Positions 1 to 8,210 of a DNA stretch of 64,000 bases are shown one piece after another. Position numbers and translations under genes: made by a program. The DNA is from JAQUTK01 sp963677415 (GTDB lineage: Bacteria > Bacteroidota > Bacteroidia > Bacteroidales > JAQUTK01). Positions within the stretch are counted from its first letter, which is position 1, and every line of letters starts with the position of its first letter. The notes under the pieces were generated by a model. It was not told where the DNA came from, ran no database searches, and was given only the letters and a program-made list of their open reading frames with translations. The stretch covers positions 1-64,000 of the forward strand of contig CAXXFJ010000017.1 of the NCBI GenBank assembly GCA_963677415.2, read 5' to 3'.

Positions 1-79
1 GGATCACATCTTCCCACTCAAGTCTATACGTGGATCCGGTTCGGAATAGCGTGCTTCCTTAGCCATTTGGATTGTCTTA

Positions 80-2035
80 CTAAATGGAATTTCCAGCACT
101 GATTGTGTTGAAAATATAGTTTAGTGTTCCGGAAAGTACAGCTTCGATCTTTGTGATCACATCCCCACTATTGATCAGGTCGTTAATTGTGTTGATGATT
201 GGCAATCCTGCCATTACATTAGTCTCAAAGAGATATTTGATGCCTTTGTGGCGTGCAATTTCTTTCAGTTCGACGTAATTGGAATAGGCAGAGGAGGCAG
301 CAATCTTATTAGCAGCAACCACTGAAATATTATGAGAGAGCATCACATTATAAAGGGTTGCAATTTGTGGGCTAGCTGTACAGTCGATGAAAACGGAATT
401 GAAAATATTCATTTCAAGAACTTCATTTTGAAGAACTTCCGGATAACTCTCGGTACCTTCTTTTTTCAGTCTCTCTTTATAGTTTTTCAAGTCTATTCCA
501 TCGCGGTCAAAGAGTGCTATTCTTTCATCGGCTATACCAACTACGTTTAATTTCAATCCGTTCTTTGCCATCAGTTTGGGCTGTTGCATGCAAATCTGTT
601 CCAGCAAACTACCACCAACTGTTCCGATACCGCAGAGGAAAAGGTTCAAAACCTGATATTCGGAGAGGAAGAATGAATCGTGGATAACGTTCAACGTTTT
701 TCGTAGTTGGTCCCTAGCAACCACAAAAGAGATATTCGTTTCAGAGGCACCTTGTGCACAAGCAATCACATTGATGCCGTTGCGACCCAAAGTACCAAAG
801 AGTTTTCCGGCAATGCCGGTTGTGTGTTTCATATTTTCACCGACAATGGCAACAGTTGCCAGATTGCCTTCCGGCTTAATATCATTAATTTCACCATGTG
901 TCATCTCACCGGCAAATTCTTCTCTGAGAACTTTTGTTGCCACTTCTGCATCGGCATCACTTACACCAATAGAGGTGGTATTCTCAGAAGAGGCCTGAGA
1001 CACCAGGAAGACACTGATTCCGGCTTTTGCCAGCGTCTTGAATATCCGGTAGTTCACACCAATCACACCGCACATTCCTAATCCCTGAATTGTGATCAGA
1101 GTCGTATCGTTGATGGATGAAATACCTTTGATTGACTTTTCATTACGATTTTCCTTGTCTTTATTGATAAAAGTACCTTTTGCTTCTGGATTAAAGGTAT
1201 TTTTTATCAAAATTGGGATGTTGCTGTGAAATGCAGGGTAAATTGTTGGAGGATAGATTACTTTCGCACCGAAGTTGCACAGCTCCATCGCTTCCACAAA
1301 AGATAGATGATCAATAGGATAGGCAGTTGATATCACCCGTGGGTCAGCCGTCATAAATCCGTCTACATCGGTCCATATTTCCAGACCATCCGCTTCCAAT
1401 GCTGAAGCAATCAGTGCGGCAGTATAGTCCGACCCACCTCTACCGAGATTAGTTACTTCACCATCTTCCAGACTGCTTGAGATAAATCCCGGAACAACTG
1501 ACACCATGGGAAGCTGAGTGAATGTTTTTTGAATCAAAGCAAAGGTTTCATCCATGTTTACCACATGTTTGCCAAATTGTTTGTTGGTTTTGACAAATTG
1601 TCGTGCATCAAACAAGACAGCTTCATTGATCACTTTACTGATGATATAACTGGAAAGTCGTTCGCCATAACTTACAATTGTATCTGACGTTTTCGGGGAC
1701 AAGTCTTTAATAAGGTACACACCTTTGAAGATGTTTCCTAATTCATCAAGCAAAGAAAGAGCATGACAGGTCACCTCATCTTTCAATTTTTTTTCTGAGA
1801 TTACACCGCTGATAACGTCAATGTGGCGCGTGACAATTTCAAGATGTTCTTTTTCGTAGGAGATATCTCCCTTTGCTGCAAGTTTGGAGGTGTAGATCAA
1901 TTTATCAGTGATCCCACCTAATGCAGATACGACAACGATTACCGGCTGATAACTTTCAGCCTCAACTATCTTCTTAACACTCAAAATACTGTCTGCGGAA
2001 CCTACGGATGTTCCGCCGAATTTTAAAACCTTCAT
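80..2035 (-). CDS. thrA: Bifunctional aspartokinase / homoserine dehydrogenase, C-terminus disrupted
   Basis: Catalyses the first and third steps of the aspartate pathway to threonine and methionine: aspartate to aspartyl phosphate, and aspartate semialdehyde to homoserine. The N-terminus MKVLKFGGTSVGS is the aspartokinase nucleotide-binding motif, followed by the kinase core (GRGGSDYTAALIA), tandem ACT regulatory domains in the middle, and a homoserine dehydrogenase Rossmann motif (LCGIGTVGGSL, about residue 470). The open frame is 651 residues, whereas full-length proteins have about 810. It stops at 80-82, just after LNYIFNTISAG. One base past that point the expected IPFSKTIQMAKEARYSEPDP continues in another frame, so one extra T (in 90-92) breaks the frame. 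A second slip (a missing C near position 10) follows. This is either a real frameshift or error near a contig end. Minus-strand promoter box at 2082-2089. Confidence 0.93.
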   Translation of the reverse strand: MKVLKFGGTSVGSADSILSVKKIVEAESYQPVIVVVSALGGITDKLIYTSKLAAKGDISYEKEHLEIVTRHIDVISGVISEKKLKDEVTCHALSLLDELGNIFKGVYLIKDLSPKTSDTIVSYGERLSSYIISKVINEAVLFDARQFVKTNKQFGKHVVNMDETFALIQKTFTQLPMVSVVPGFISSSLEDGEVTNLGRGGSDYTAALIASALEADGLEIWTDVDGFMTADPRVISTAYPIDHLSFVEAMELCNFGAKVIYPPTIYPAFHSNIPILIKNTFNPEAKGTFINKDKENRNEKSIKGISSINDTTLITIQGLGMCGVIGVNYRIFKTLAKAGISVFLVSQASSENTTSIGVSDADAEVATKVLREEFAGEMTHGEINDIKPEGNLATVAIVGENMKHTTGIAGKLFGTLGRNGINVIACAQGASETNISFVVARDQLRKTLNVIHDSFFLSEYQVLNLFLCGIGTVGGSLLEQICMQQPKLMAKNGLKLNVVGIADERIALFDRDGIDLKNYKERLKKEGTESYPEVLQNEVLEMNIFNSVFIDCTASPQIATLYNVMLSHNISVVAANKIAASSAYSNYVELKEIARHKGIKYLFETNVMAGLPIINTINDLINSGDVITKIEAVLSGTLNYIFNTISAGNSI

Positions 2036-2081
2036 AAGGGTACAATTATTAATAATAAAATGGATAGTTTTTCAGAATATG

Positions 2082-2089
2082 CAAATGTA
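2082..2089 (-). promoter_or_regulatory. -7 box upstream of thrA
   Basis: Minus-strand TACATTTG matches the Bacteroidetes -7 consensus TAnnTTTG and lies 46 bases upstream of the thrA start. I see no clear TTTG -33 element; the T-rich tail of the preceding terminator lies there. Confidence 0.5.
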
Positions 2090-2091
2090 AT

Positions 2092-2143
2092 CAAAAAGAA
2101 AGAACCCCCTTCATACTTGAAAGTAAAATTCAAGAAAAGGGGG
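2092..2143 (-). terminator. Terminator after the M13 peptidase gene
   Basis: On the minus strand CCCCCTT...CTTGAA pairs with TTCAAG...AAGGGGG around a short loop and runs into a T-rich tail. It lies 27 bases past the peptidase stop and just ahead of thrA. Confidence 0.75.
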
Positions 2144-2169
2144 CTATTCTGCTTCTTCTGCTCTGATTA

Positions 2170-4200
2170 TTACCAGATATGCGCTCGCTTTTCTTTTGAA
2201 TAATACATCGCATCTCCCTCTTTAATGTCAAATGCTTGATAGAAAGCATCAATCTCAGGCAATGTACCATTTACACGCCATCTTCCCATGGAATGCGGAT
2301 CTGATTTTGTCCTGCGAAGGAGTTCCTCGTCACGGATATTTTCTGCCCAGATGAATGCATAGGAGAGGAAGAAACGCTGTTCGGGTGAGAATTCACCTAT
2401 TGTCTGGTCCTTTCCAGATTCTTTCAGAGTCTTCTGCAATGCATTGTATGCAATAGTCAGTCCACCATAATCCGCGATATTCTCGCCGAGAGTGAGTGTA
2501 CCGTTGGCTTTGACTGTATCGAGGATTGTGATCGCATTGAAATTGTCTTCGATAACCTTTGCGCGTTCTTTAAATTTATCAGCGTCTTCGGTAGTCCACC
2601 ACTCTTTCAGGTTTCCATCCTTGTCATACTTTCGTCCCTGATCGTCAAATCCATGAGTCATTTCATGACCAATCACCACGCCGATAGCTCCATAGTTAAC
2701 AGCATCGTCTGCTTCAGGATCGAAAAAAGGAGGTTGCAGGATAGCAGCCGGAAAACAGATCTCGTTGGTTGCCGGGTTATAGTATGCATTAACTGTCTGT
2801 GGAGTCATCAACCATTCTTTTTTGTCAATCGGTTGATTCAGTTTGGATACATTATAGGCGTGTTCGAAGGCAGAAGAACGCTTCATGTTATCCCAATAGG
2901 AATCAAGCTGTATATCAAGAGAGGAGTAATCTCTCCACTTGTCCGGATAGCCAATTTTTACATAGAATGTATTTAACTTCTCAATTGCTTTTTGTTTGGT
3001 TGAATCTCCCATCCAATCCAGACCCAAGATTCTTTCTCCCAGAGATTTTTGAAGTTTACTGACAAGGTCAAGCATCTTTTCTTTTGAAGAAGCAGGGAAG
3101 TAGCGTTCCACATACATCTTGCCTACTGCCTCACCGAGCACATCATTCACACTTCCCACCACCCGTTTCCATCGCGGCAGCAGTTCTTTGCTTCCAGAAA
3201 GCGTTTTTCCGTAAAACTCAAAGTTGTTGTTTACGAAATCGTCACTTAGTAAAGGCGATGCGTTACATATGACGCACCAGCAAAGATAGCTTTTCAGAAC
3301 GTCCAGAGAAGAGCTGTTAATTATATTACTAACCTCGCGTATCGGGTTTGGCTGACCGATATTCAGTGAATCAACCTGTCCCATTCCTTCCTGTGCAAAC
3401 AATGACGACCATTGTATAGCGGGTGAAAGTTCCTGTAATTGAGTTATCGTTTGCTTATGGTAGTTCTGGTAAGGGTCACGTAGTTCGACACGTGAAAAGG
3501 CTGCTTTAGCAAGTGCAGTTTCAATAGACATAACATTTTGAGCTTCAACGATGGCTTGATTGTCTTCTATCCCACACAAAACCATCGCTTTTTCAATCAT
3601 ATTGATATACTTGGCACGAATGTTTTGAGTTGTTGCATCTTGCAAAAGATAATAGTCTCTGTCACCCATATTGAAACCTCCCTGAACAAGATGAAGTATG
3701 TTCATTGAACTATTCATGTCATCTGCATAGACATACAGAGAGAAGAAAGGATAAATACCATACTTGTTCATCTCTGCTATTTTGTCAACTAACTGACTCT
3801 TTTGGGTTATAGCACGGATAGATTGCAAGTCATTGATAACAGGTGCGGCGCCTTGTTTGTTGAGCAAGACACTATCCATCCCCAAACTGTAAAGGGCACC
3901 AATCTTTTGGGGAATCGTTCCCTGTTCGTTATTTACAGTTGCCATCTCCTCAATTAAAGATCTGATTCGCTCCTCATTTATTTCTCGAAGTTCTTCAAAA
4001 CAGCCATAACGGGAGTATTCCGGACGCAGAGGATGCGATTTCATCCATCCACCGCCTGCATAGTCATAGAAGTTGTTGTTTCGGCTCACCGTGGTATCAA
4101 TATTTGCCGGATTGATTCCATGATCACTCTCTTTTGTATTCGTACAAGCTATTGTCATAGTTGATGCAATGATGATAAGAAATTTATTAAAAGCATTCAT
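2170..4200 (-). CDS. pepO: M13 family zinc endopeptidase, lipoprotein (neprilysin/PepO-like)
   Basis: Exported metalloendopeptidase of the neprilysin family, probably envelope-anchored and cleaving peptides. Zinc site: HEMTH within VIGHEMTHGFDD, with the third ligand in ENIADYGGL. The start is set at 4200 (MNAFNKF), giving 676 residues, because that begins a lipoprotein signal (IIIASTMTIAC, with the acceptor Cys). The frame is open a further 40 codons upstream, but that stretch is the 3' half of tRNA-Thr and its terminator read as protein, so it must not be included. The length and the C-terminal ending CxxxW-like (HIW) are normal for M13. It is followed by a strong terminator. Substrate unknown. 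Confidence 0.92.
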   Translation of the reverse strand: MNAFNKFLIIIASTMTIACTNTKESDHGINPANIDTTVSRNNNFYDYAGGGWMKSHPLRPEYSRYGCFEELREINEERIRSLIEEMATVNNEQGTIPQKIGALYSLGMDSVLLNKQGAAPVINDLQSIRAITQKSQLVDKIAEMNKYGIYPFFSLYVYADDMNSSMNILHLVQGGFNMGDRDYYLLQDATTQNIRAKYINMIEKAMVLCGIEDNQAIVEAQNVMSIETALAKAAFSRVELRDPYQNYHKQTITQLQELSPAIQWSSLFAQEGMGQVDSLNIGQPNPIREVSNIINSSSLDVLKSYLCWCVICNASPLLSDDFVNNNFEFYGKTLSGSKELLPRWKRVVGSVNDVLGEAVGKMYVERYFPASSKEKMLDLVSKLQKSLGERILGLDWMGDSTKQKAIEKLNTFYVKIGYPDKWRDYSSLDIQLDSYWDNMKRSSAFEHAYNVSKLNQPIDKKEWLMTPQTVNAYYNPATNEICFPAAILQPPFFDPEADDAVNYGAIGVVIGHEMTHGFDDQGRKYDKDGNLKEWWTTEDADKFKERAKVIEDNFNAITILDTVKANGTLTLGENIADYGGLTIAYNALQKTLKESGKDQTIGEFSPEQRFFLSYAFIWAENIRDEELLRRTKSDPHSMGRWRVNGTLPEIDAFYQAFDIKEGDAMYYSKEKRAHIW

Positions 4201-4231
4201 ACGCTTATATTTCAATTGGTTACTATTAAAA

Positions 4232-4264
4232 GCAAAAAAGCACTTCAAGTGGGGTTGAAGTGCT
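4232..4264 (-). terminator. Terminator after tRNA-Thr
   Basis: Minus-strand GCACTTCAA and TTGAAGTGC arms flank a CCCCA loop and are followed by six T's. It ends the SRP RNA/tRNA-Thr transcript and lies in the leader of the M13 peptidase gene. Confidence 0.75.
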
Positions 4265-4274
4265 TTGGTTTTTG

Positions 4275-4348
4275 AGCCTCTTGTCGGATTCGAACCAACG
4301 ACCCCGAGATTACAAATCACGTGCTCTGGCCAACTGAGCTAAAGAGGC
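4275..4348 (-). tRNA. tRNA-Thr (TGT anticodon)
   Basis: Minus-strand cloverleaf of 74 bases. The acceptor stem GCCTCTT pairs with AAGAGGC, the D-arm starts TAGCTCAGTTGG, the anticodon loop is TTTGTAA (anticodon TGT), and the T-loop is GGTTCGAATCC. CCA is not encoded. It sits 4 bases downstream of the SRP RNA and probably shares its promoter. Confidence 0.95.
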
Positions 4349-4352
4349 AAGT

Positions 4353-4448
4353 GGGTAAGCTTACTACATCGCACCGCTACAACCGACTACCTTTGCTGCG
4401 ATCAAGCCCTGGAGGATTTGAAGGGAGCTGGTCGTGTAGGACTTACCC
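4353..4448 (-). ncRNA. ffs: Signal recognition particle RNA (small bacterial type)
   Basis: A 96-base minus-strand sequence folds as one long hairpin: the end arms GGGTAAG and CTTACCC pair, then CCTACA with TGTAG. The 3' arm carries GCAGCAAAGGTAG and GCGATGTAG, which line up with GCAGCCAAGGCAG and GGGAUGUAG of E. coli 4.5S RNA. It is the RNA core of the particle that targets nascent membrane proteins. A promoter is placed correctly just upstream and tRNA-Thr follows. The apical loop differs from the usual GGAA, so the ends and fold deserve a covariance check. Confidence 0.83.
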
Positions 4449-4453
4449 GGGTG

Positions 4454-4483
4454 CAAAAGTACTCCATTTTTTTATTATGGCAA
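4454..4483 (-). promoter_or_regulatory. Promoter of SRP RNA and tRNA-Thr
   Basis: Minus-strand TACTTTTG (4454-4461) with TTG 19 bases upstream (4481-4483). This is the Bacteroidetes -33/-7 arrangement and would start transcription at about the first base of the SRP RNA. Confidence 0.75.
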
Positions 4484-4556
4484 GAGCTTTCTGTAGTTTT
4501 TTGGAAAGAAAATGTTAACTGGTTGATTGAGAGTGTTGTTTAGAGTAATTTCTCTC

Positions 4557-5027
4557 TTAGTAATTGACCTTCTTATTAGATTCGTTCCATGCTTTAAAAG
4601 CTCGCAAAGCCTCTTCCCGAAGCAGCTCTTCAGATGGACAGTCTCTTTTTGAAGCAGGAAGACTCAGTTCGTCATAGATGTGCGCGTCATCAAATCCCGC
4701 AGCTTTAGCATCCTCTTTTGTCCCAGCATAATACACTTTATCCAGATGAGCCCAATAGATTGCAGACAAACACATCGGACAAGGTTCACATGAGGAATAG
4801 ATATCACACCCTTCCAAGCTGAAAGTATCCAGCTTACTGCATGCTTTACGTATGGCGTTGATCTCGGCGTGAGCAGTTGGGTCATGGTTTGCTGTGACCC
4901 GATTAACTCCTTCCGAAATAATAGTTCCATCTTTGACAATAACAGCTCCGAAAGGGCCTCCAGCATCTTTTATGTTTTGGATGGAGAGCTCTATGGCTCT
5001 ATGCATGAATAGTTCTTTCTCTCTCAT
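4557..5027 (-). CDS. guaD: Guanine deaminase (cytidine deaminase-like fold)
   Basis: Predicted to convert guanine to xanthine with ammonia release in purine salvage. The 156-residue protein has the zinc motifs HAE (in PTAHAEINAIRKA, about residue 53) and PCPMC (in SSCEPCPMCLSA, about residue 83). Overall it resembles the short Bacillus GuaD, including the FDDAHIYDEL region and the C-terminal FKAWNESNKKVNY. The start codon overlaps the stop of the GH127 gene (TAATG), so translation is probably coupled. The pairing of a purine deaminase with an arabinosidase is functionally odd and may only reflect a shared transcript. A tRNA adenosine deaminase is the main alternative, but the C-terminus fits GuaD better. 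Confidence 0.85.
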   Translation of the reverse strand: MREKELFMHRAIELSIQNIKDAGGPFGAVIVKDGTIISEGVNRVTANHDPTAHAEINAIRKACSKLDTFSLEGCDIYSSCEPCPMCLSAIYWAHLDKVYYAGTKEDAKAAGFDDAHIYDELSLPASKRDCPSEELLREEALRAFKAWNESNKKVNY

Positions 5028-7432
5028 TATTCATTTACAATCCATTCATGGACACCACTAGAATGTTTTTCCGGTAGTTGCACTTCAAGCTTTAGTGCAT
5101 TTGTGGTTACCGGATTAAACTTCAATACATTGTATTTGTCTTTTTCGACACCATACGCTCCTTTGGTTGCTACTTCTGCAAATGAACCATCATCAGTCTT
5201 ATACAGCAGTTTCCATTCTTTGGGCACCCGGCATCCGCCAAAGGGGCCGTCGTCAAACCAGTAAATCTTCACTTCTGAGACTTTTGTTGGTTTAGCAAAA
5301 TCGTACTGGATCCACTGTTTGCTGGCTTCTTCCGGCCACCAATGATAGTAGGGATTCTCATGATCATTGGAATTTACAGGATCGTACTGGTCTGTTATAG
5401 AAGAGAGTGCAGCTGTTGGCATAGAGGCAGTCACTTTGCTGGTCGAAGCAATCGACTGACGCGGTGTGGCCTTTACCTTCGTTATTTCGGTAGCAATCCA
5501 TACTTCCATTTCCCCATTCCCTCTGTTTGCCCATGCATAATATGGGATAGCGGTAATTGTCTGTTTCGTCTCAACCCGTTTGCCTTTCTCATTCATTTTC
5601 ACCGTATAACCATCAGCGGTAATTACCTGAACTCCCTCTAATAATTCACTTTGGAAAGAAGTAGCTAGTTTGGCGTTTTTAGGCAATAGTATGTTGCGTA
5701 CCTGTTGATTGTCATTGTCAGGCCATTCCAGACAGTACACAATAGGACCGCGTTGTAAAGCGACTTTTCCTTTATCAGCAAGAATCTTATCATTAGCTAT
5801 AATCCGGCGCGGCTCCATAGGAAGTATAACTTTTACAACATCATTCATGCCCCAGTTGCGACGTATGATAGCATAGCCATTTTCTATCTTAAAATCAATC
5901 TTCTCATTGTTTATAAAGAGCTCGGTATTCTTTTTGCTTTTTTCGGCAAACTGGTAAAGATCGGAGGGAACTACTTCGTTACGCGCCCATCCCGGGATGC
6001 GTATTGCAACGTCGTAAGTTGCTGCTTTGTCACTTTTTAGTGTAATCTCGATGTTTCCGTCCCACGGATATTCTGTTTTTTGGGAAACAGCCAGTAGAAC
6101 GTTGTCCAATTTAACCGTGGCTTCACTGTTGACAAATAAGTTGACATAAATGCGGTCTTTACTTTTTGCATAAAAGTAGCCCGGTACAGAGGGAATGAAA
6201 CGACAGATGTTGCTTGGACAGCAAGCACAACCAAACCATTCACTACGTGCATGTTGACCTTTTGATTCCAGTGGATTGGGATAGAAGAAGTGATCTCCGG
6301 TTAGTGATACACCGGACACTGTCCCATTGTATAAGGTACGTTCCAATACATCATAATACTTCGAACTGCCTTCCAAAAGAAACATTCGGTGATTCCAAAA
6401 TACTTCACCAATGGAAGCACATGTCTCATTATACGCAGACATATTAGGGAGATCGTATGGTTCGCCAAAACCTTCATGGCCACCTGCCGCACCAATTCCT
6501 CCGGTGATGTAATATTTTTGATCAATGATGTTGTCCCAAATTAAATTCAAAGCATTTTGATACGATTTTTCTCCTTGAATAGCAGCGATGTCAGCCATTC
6601 CTGAATACATATAACAGGCACGCACTGCATGACCTACAGCAGTGGTTTGTTGTTCAACCGGTAAATGATCCTGACAGTATTCTCCTCTGGTTTTCTCTTT
6701 GTTTTTGCCTCGTACGGAGAGGAAATAGTGCGCGAGATCCAAGTATTTTTTTTCGCCGGTGGCGCGATACAATTTCACAAGTCCCATTTCCACAACCTGA
6801 TGTCCGGGTACAATAGCAAGTTTTCCCGGACCAAAATCAGTGCAAAGCAAATTTGCACTTTTGATGGCGATGTTAAGTAATGACTTCTTTCCAGTTGCTT
6901 GATAGTGTGCGACTGCTGCCTCGTAGAGGTGTCCAAGATTGTATAGTTCGTGACTCAAATCCCAGTCGTTCTCCCAACGTTTCTTTCCAACCCATGGATG
7001 GAGATTGTTTGGGTCTATGGTACGGTTGGTATACAGATATCCATCCGATTCCTGTGCTTCACCAATGTAAAAAATTAAAGCATCCAGATGAGCATCCATT
7101 TTCGGATCAGAAATAGTTTGCAGAGAATAGGATGCCCCTTCAATTATTTTGTAAATATCTGAGTCATCGAAAGGATATTCACTTTGGAATTTTCCTTTTT
7201 TCCAACCTCCGGCAATAATAAAGTTATCAATACGTCCTGTTAAGTAGCATTGTTTGAGTGCAATAGGAATTGTCACTTCATGATTCTTTTGAATACGTGG
7301 TGCCCAAAAATGATCGGTAACCTTGACGTCTGTGAATGGTACCGGTTGGATTGGATAATCTCCGGATTGAGCAGAAGCAGTGAGGTTTGTCAGCAATGCA
7401 ACTGAGCAAATTATGTTTTTCATTATTTTCAT
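5027..7432 (-). CDS. Glycoside hydrolase family 127 (beta-L-arabinofuranosidase-like)
   Basis: Secreted 801-residue glycosidase that likely removes beta-L-arabinofuranose from plant glycans or hydroxyproline-rich glycoproteins. A signal peptide (MKNIICSVALLTNLTASAQ) precedes the alpha/alpha barrel. Catalytic and zinc residues are visible: Glu and Cys in YNETCASIG, and the Cys pair in FGCACCPSN, matching the cysteine nucleophile arrangement of GH127 HypBA1. The last 130 or so residues (IQYDFAKPTKVSEVKIYW...) look like a discoidin-type carbohydrate-binding module. It starts at MKIMKN; the fourth residue is an alternative start. It has its own promoter and is coupled to guaD. Confidence 0.9.
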   Translation of the reverse strand: MKIMKNIICSVALLTNLTASAQSGDYPIQPVPFTDVKVTDHFWAPRIQKNHEVTIPIALKQCYLTGRIDNFIIAGGWKKGKFQSEYPFDDSDIYKIIEGASYSLQTISDPKMDAHLDALIFYIGEAQESDGYLYTNRTIDPNNLHPWVGKKRWENDWDLSHELYNLGHLYEAAVAHYQATGKKSLLNIAIKSANLLCTDFGPGKLAIVPGHQVVEMGLVKLYRATGEKKYLDLAHYFLSVRGKNKEKTRGEYCQDHLPVEQQTTAVGHAVRACYMYSGMADIAAIQGEKSYQNALNLIWDNIIDQKYYITGGIGAAGGHEGFGEPYDLPNMSAYNETCASIGEVFWNHRMFLLEGSSKYYDVLERTLYNGTVSGVSLTGDHFFYPNPLESKGQHARSEWFGCACCPSNICRFIPSVPGYFYAKSKDRIYVNLFVNSEATVKLDNVLLAVSQKTEYPWDGNIEITLKSDKAATYDVAIRIPGWARNEVVPSDLYQFAEKSKKNTELFINNEKIDFKIENGYAIIRRNWGMNDVVKVILPMEPRRIIANDKILADKGKVALQRGPIVYCLEWPDNDNQQVRNILLPKNAKLATSFQSELLEGVQVITADGYTVKMNEKGKRVETKQTITAIPYYAWANRGNGEMEVWIATEITKVKATPRQSIASTSKVTASMPTAALSSITDQYDPVNSNDHENPYYHWWPEEASKQWIQYDFAKPTKVSEVKIYWFDDGPFGGCRVPKEWKLLYKTDDGSFAEVATKGAYGVEKDKYNVLKFNPVTTNALKLEVQLPEKHSSGVHEWIVNE

Positions 7433-7472
7433 ACGAATAGGAGTGTATTAAACTGATTTGATGCTAGTAGAG

Positions 7473-7504
7473 CAAAAAGTATATGTATTGTATTGGATAG
7501 CAAA
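7473..7504 (-). promoter_or_regulatory. Promoter of the GH127 gene
   Basis: Minus-strand TTTG (7501-7504), 19-base spacer, then TACTTTTTG (7473-7481), close to the Bacteroidetes consensus. It lies 40 bases upstream of the start. Confidence 0.6.
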
Positions 7505-7543
7505 GAACGTAAATATATTCATTCCTACAAAATATTCATGAAT

Positions 7544-7583
7544 AAATAAGCGGGACACAAATGGATGTATCCCGCTTATATTA
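7544..7583 (-). terminator. Terminator after the acetyltransferase gene
   Basis: The arms AATAAGCGGGA (7545-7555) and TCCCGCTTAT (7570-7579) form a hairpin with a T/A-rich tail on the minus strand. It ends the pheT-yebC-manC-acetyltransferase run. Confidence 0.7.
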
Positions 7584-7628
7584 TTGATTCGTAAGATGCG
7601 TCTACTTAAGAAGTACTCTGTCTGGAAG

Positions 7629-8192
7629 TTATTCTCCCAAGTCATTATTTGTCTCAATAATCTTCCCGGCAGGAATGATTGTCCACGGTTCAATTTTGAT
7701 CCTTCGGTTTATGATAGCTCCAGGTCCGATGTACGCTCCTTCTCCGATTTCAACATTAGATGCAATATAGGCCCCCGGACCTATATGTACGTAGTCCCCT
7801 ATAGTAACTTCGTGATCTATATTGGCAGAGATGTTGATGAGACAATGTTTTCCTATTTTCGTTTCATTTTGTATCACCACATTAGCCAGAATTATTGATC
7901 CGGCACCTATTTCAGTGCGCATGCTGACGATGCTTTTAGGGTGAATTAAAGCAGTGGCTTTGTAAGATGCCATTTTCTCAGCAACCTTTTTCCTGTCACC
8001 GTTGTTGCCGATTGCTATGATGAACTTAGCCATAGGAAATAGCCCGGGTGTAAACTTTCCAGTAGGATGACCTTCATACAAGCCACCTTCAAAAGTGTCA
8101 TCAAACATGTAATCAATCTTCTCTTCCAGCAGTTCCAAAAGATCGATAACTACTTTGGCATGTCCGCCAGTGCCATAAATTAACCACCCCAT
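7629..8192 (-). CDS. Sugar O-acyltransferase, NeuD/PglD-like left-handed beta-helix
   Basis: Predicted to acetylate a nucleotide sugar used for surface glycans. The N-terminus (WLIYGTGGHAKVVIDLL) is the PglD/NeuD nucleotide-sugar binding fold. From about residue 90 it has hexapeptide repeats (IGAGSIILANVVIQNETKIG...), with the conserved His in NISANIDHEVTIGDY. It is 187 residues, slightly short because the C-terminal coils are trimmed. It begins 18 bases after manC, which fits a role in capsule or glycan precursor supply. The acceptor sugar cannot be told. Confidence 0.82.
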   Translation of the reverse strand: MGWLIYGTGGHAKVVIDLLELLEEKIDYMFDDTFEGGLYEGHPTGKFTPGLFPMAKFIIAIGNNGDRKKVAEKMASYKATALIHPKSIVSMRTEIGAGSIILANVVIQNETKIGKHCLINISANIDHEVTIGDYVHIGPGAYIASNVEIGEGAYIGPGAIINRRIKIEPWTIIPAGKIIETNNDLGE

Positions 8193-8210
8193 TGTTGTAT
8201 CCTTTTTTGT

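Noticed and set aside
4201..4320. N-terminal extension of the M13 peptidase frame (40 extra codons starting MICNLGVVGSN)
   Set aside because: It is the 3' part of tRNA-Thr plus its terminator read as protein; the lipoprotein signal begins at 4200.
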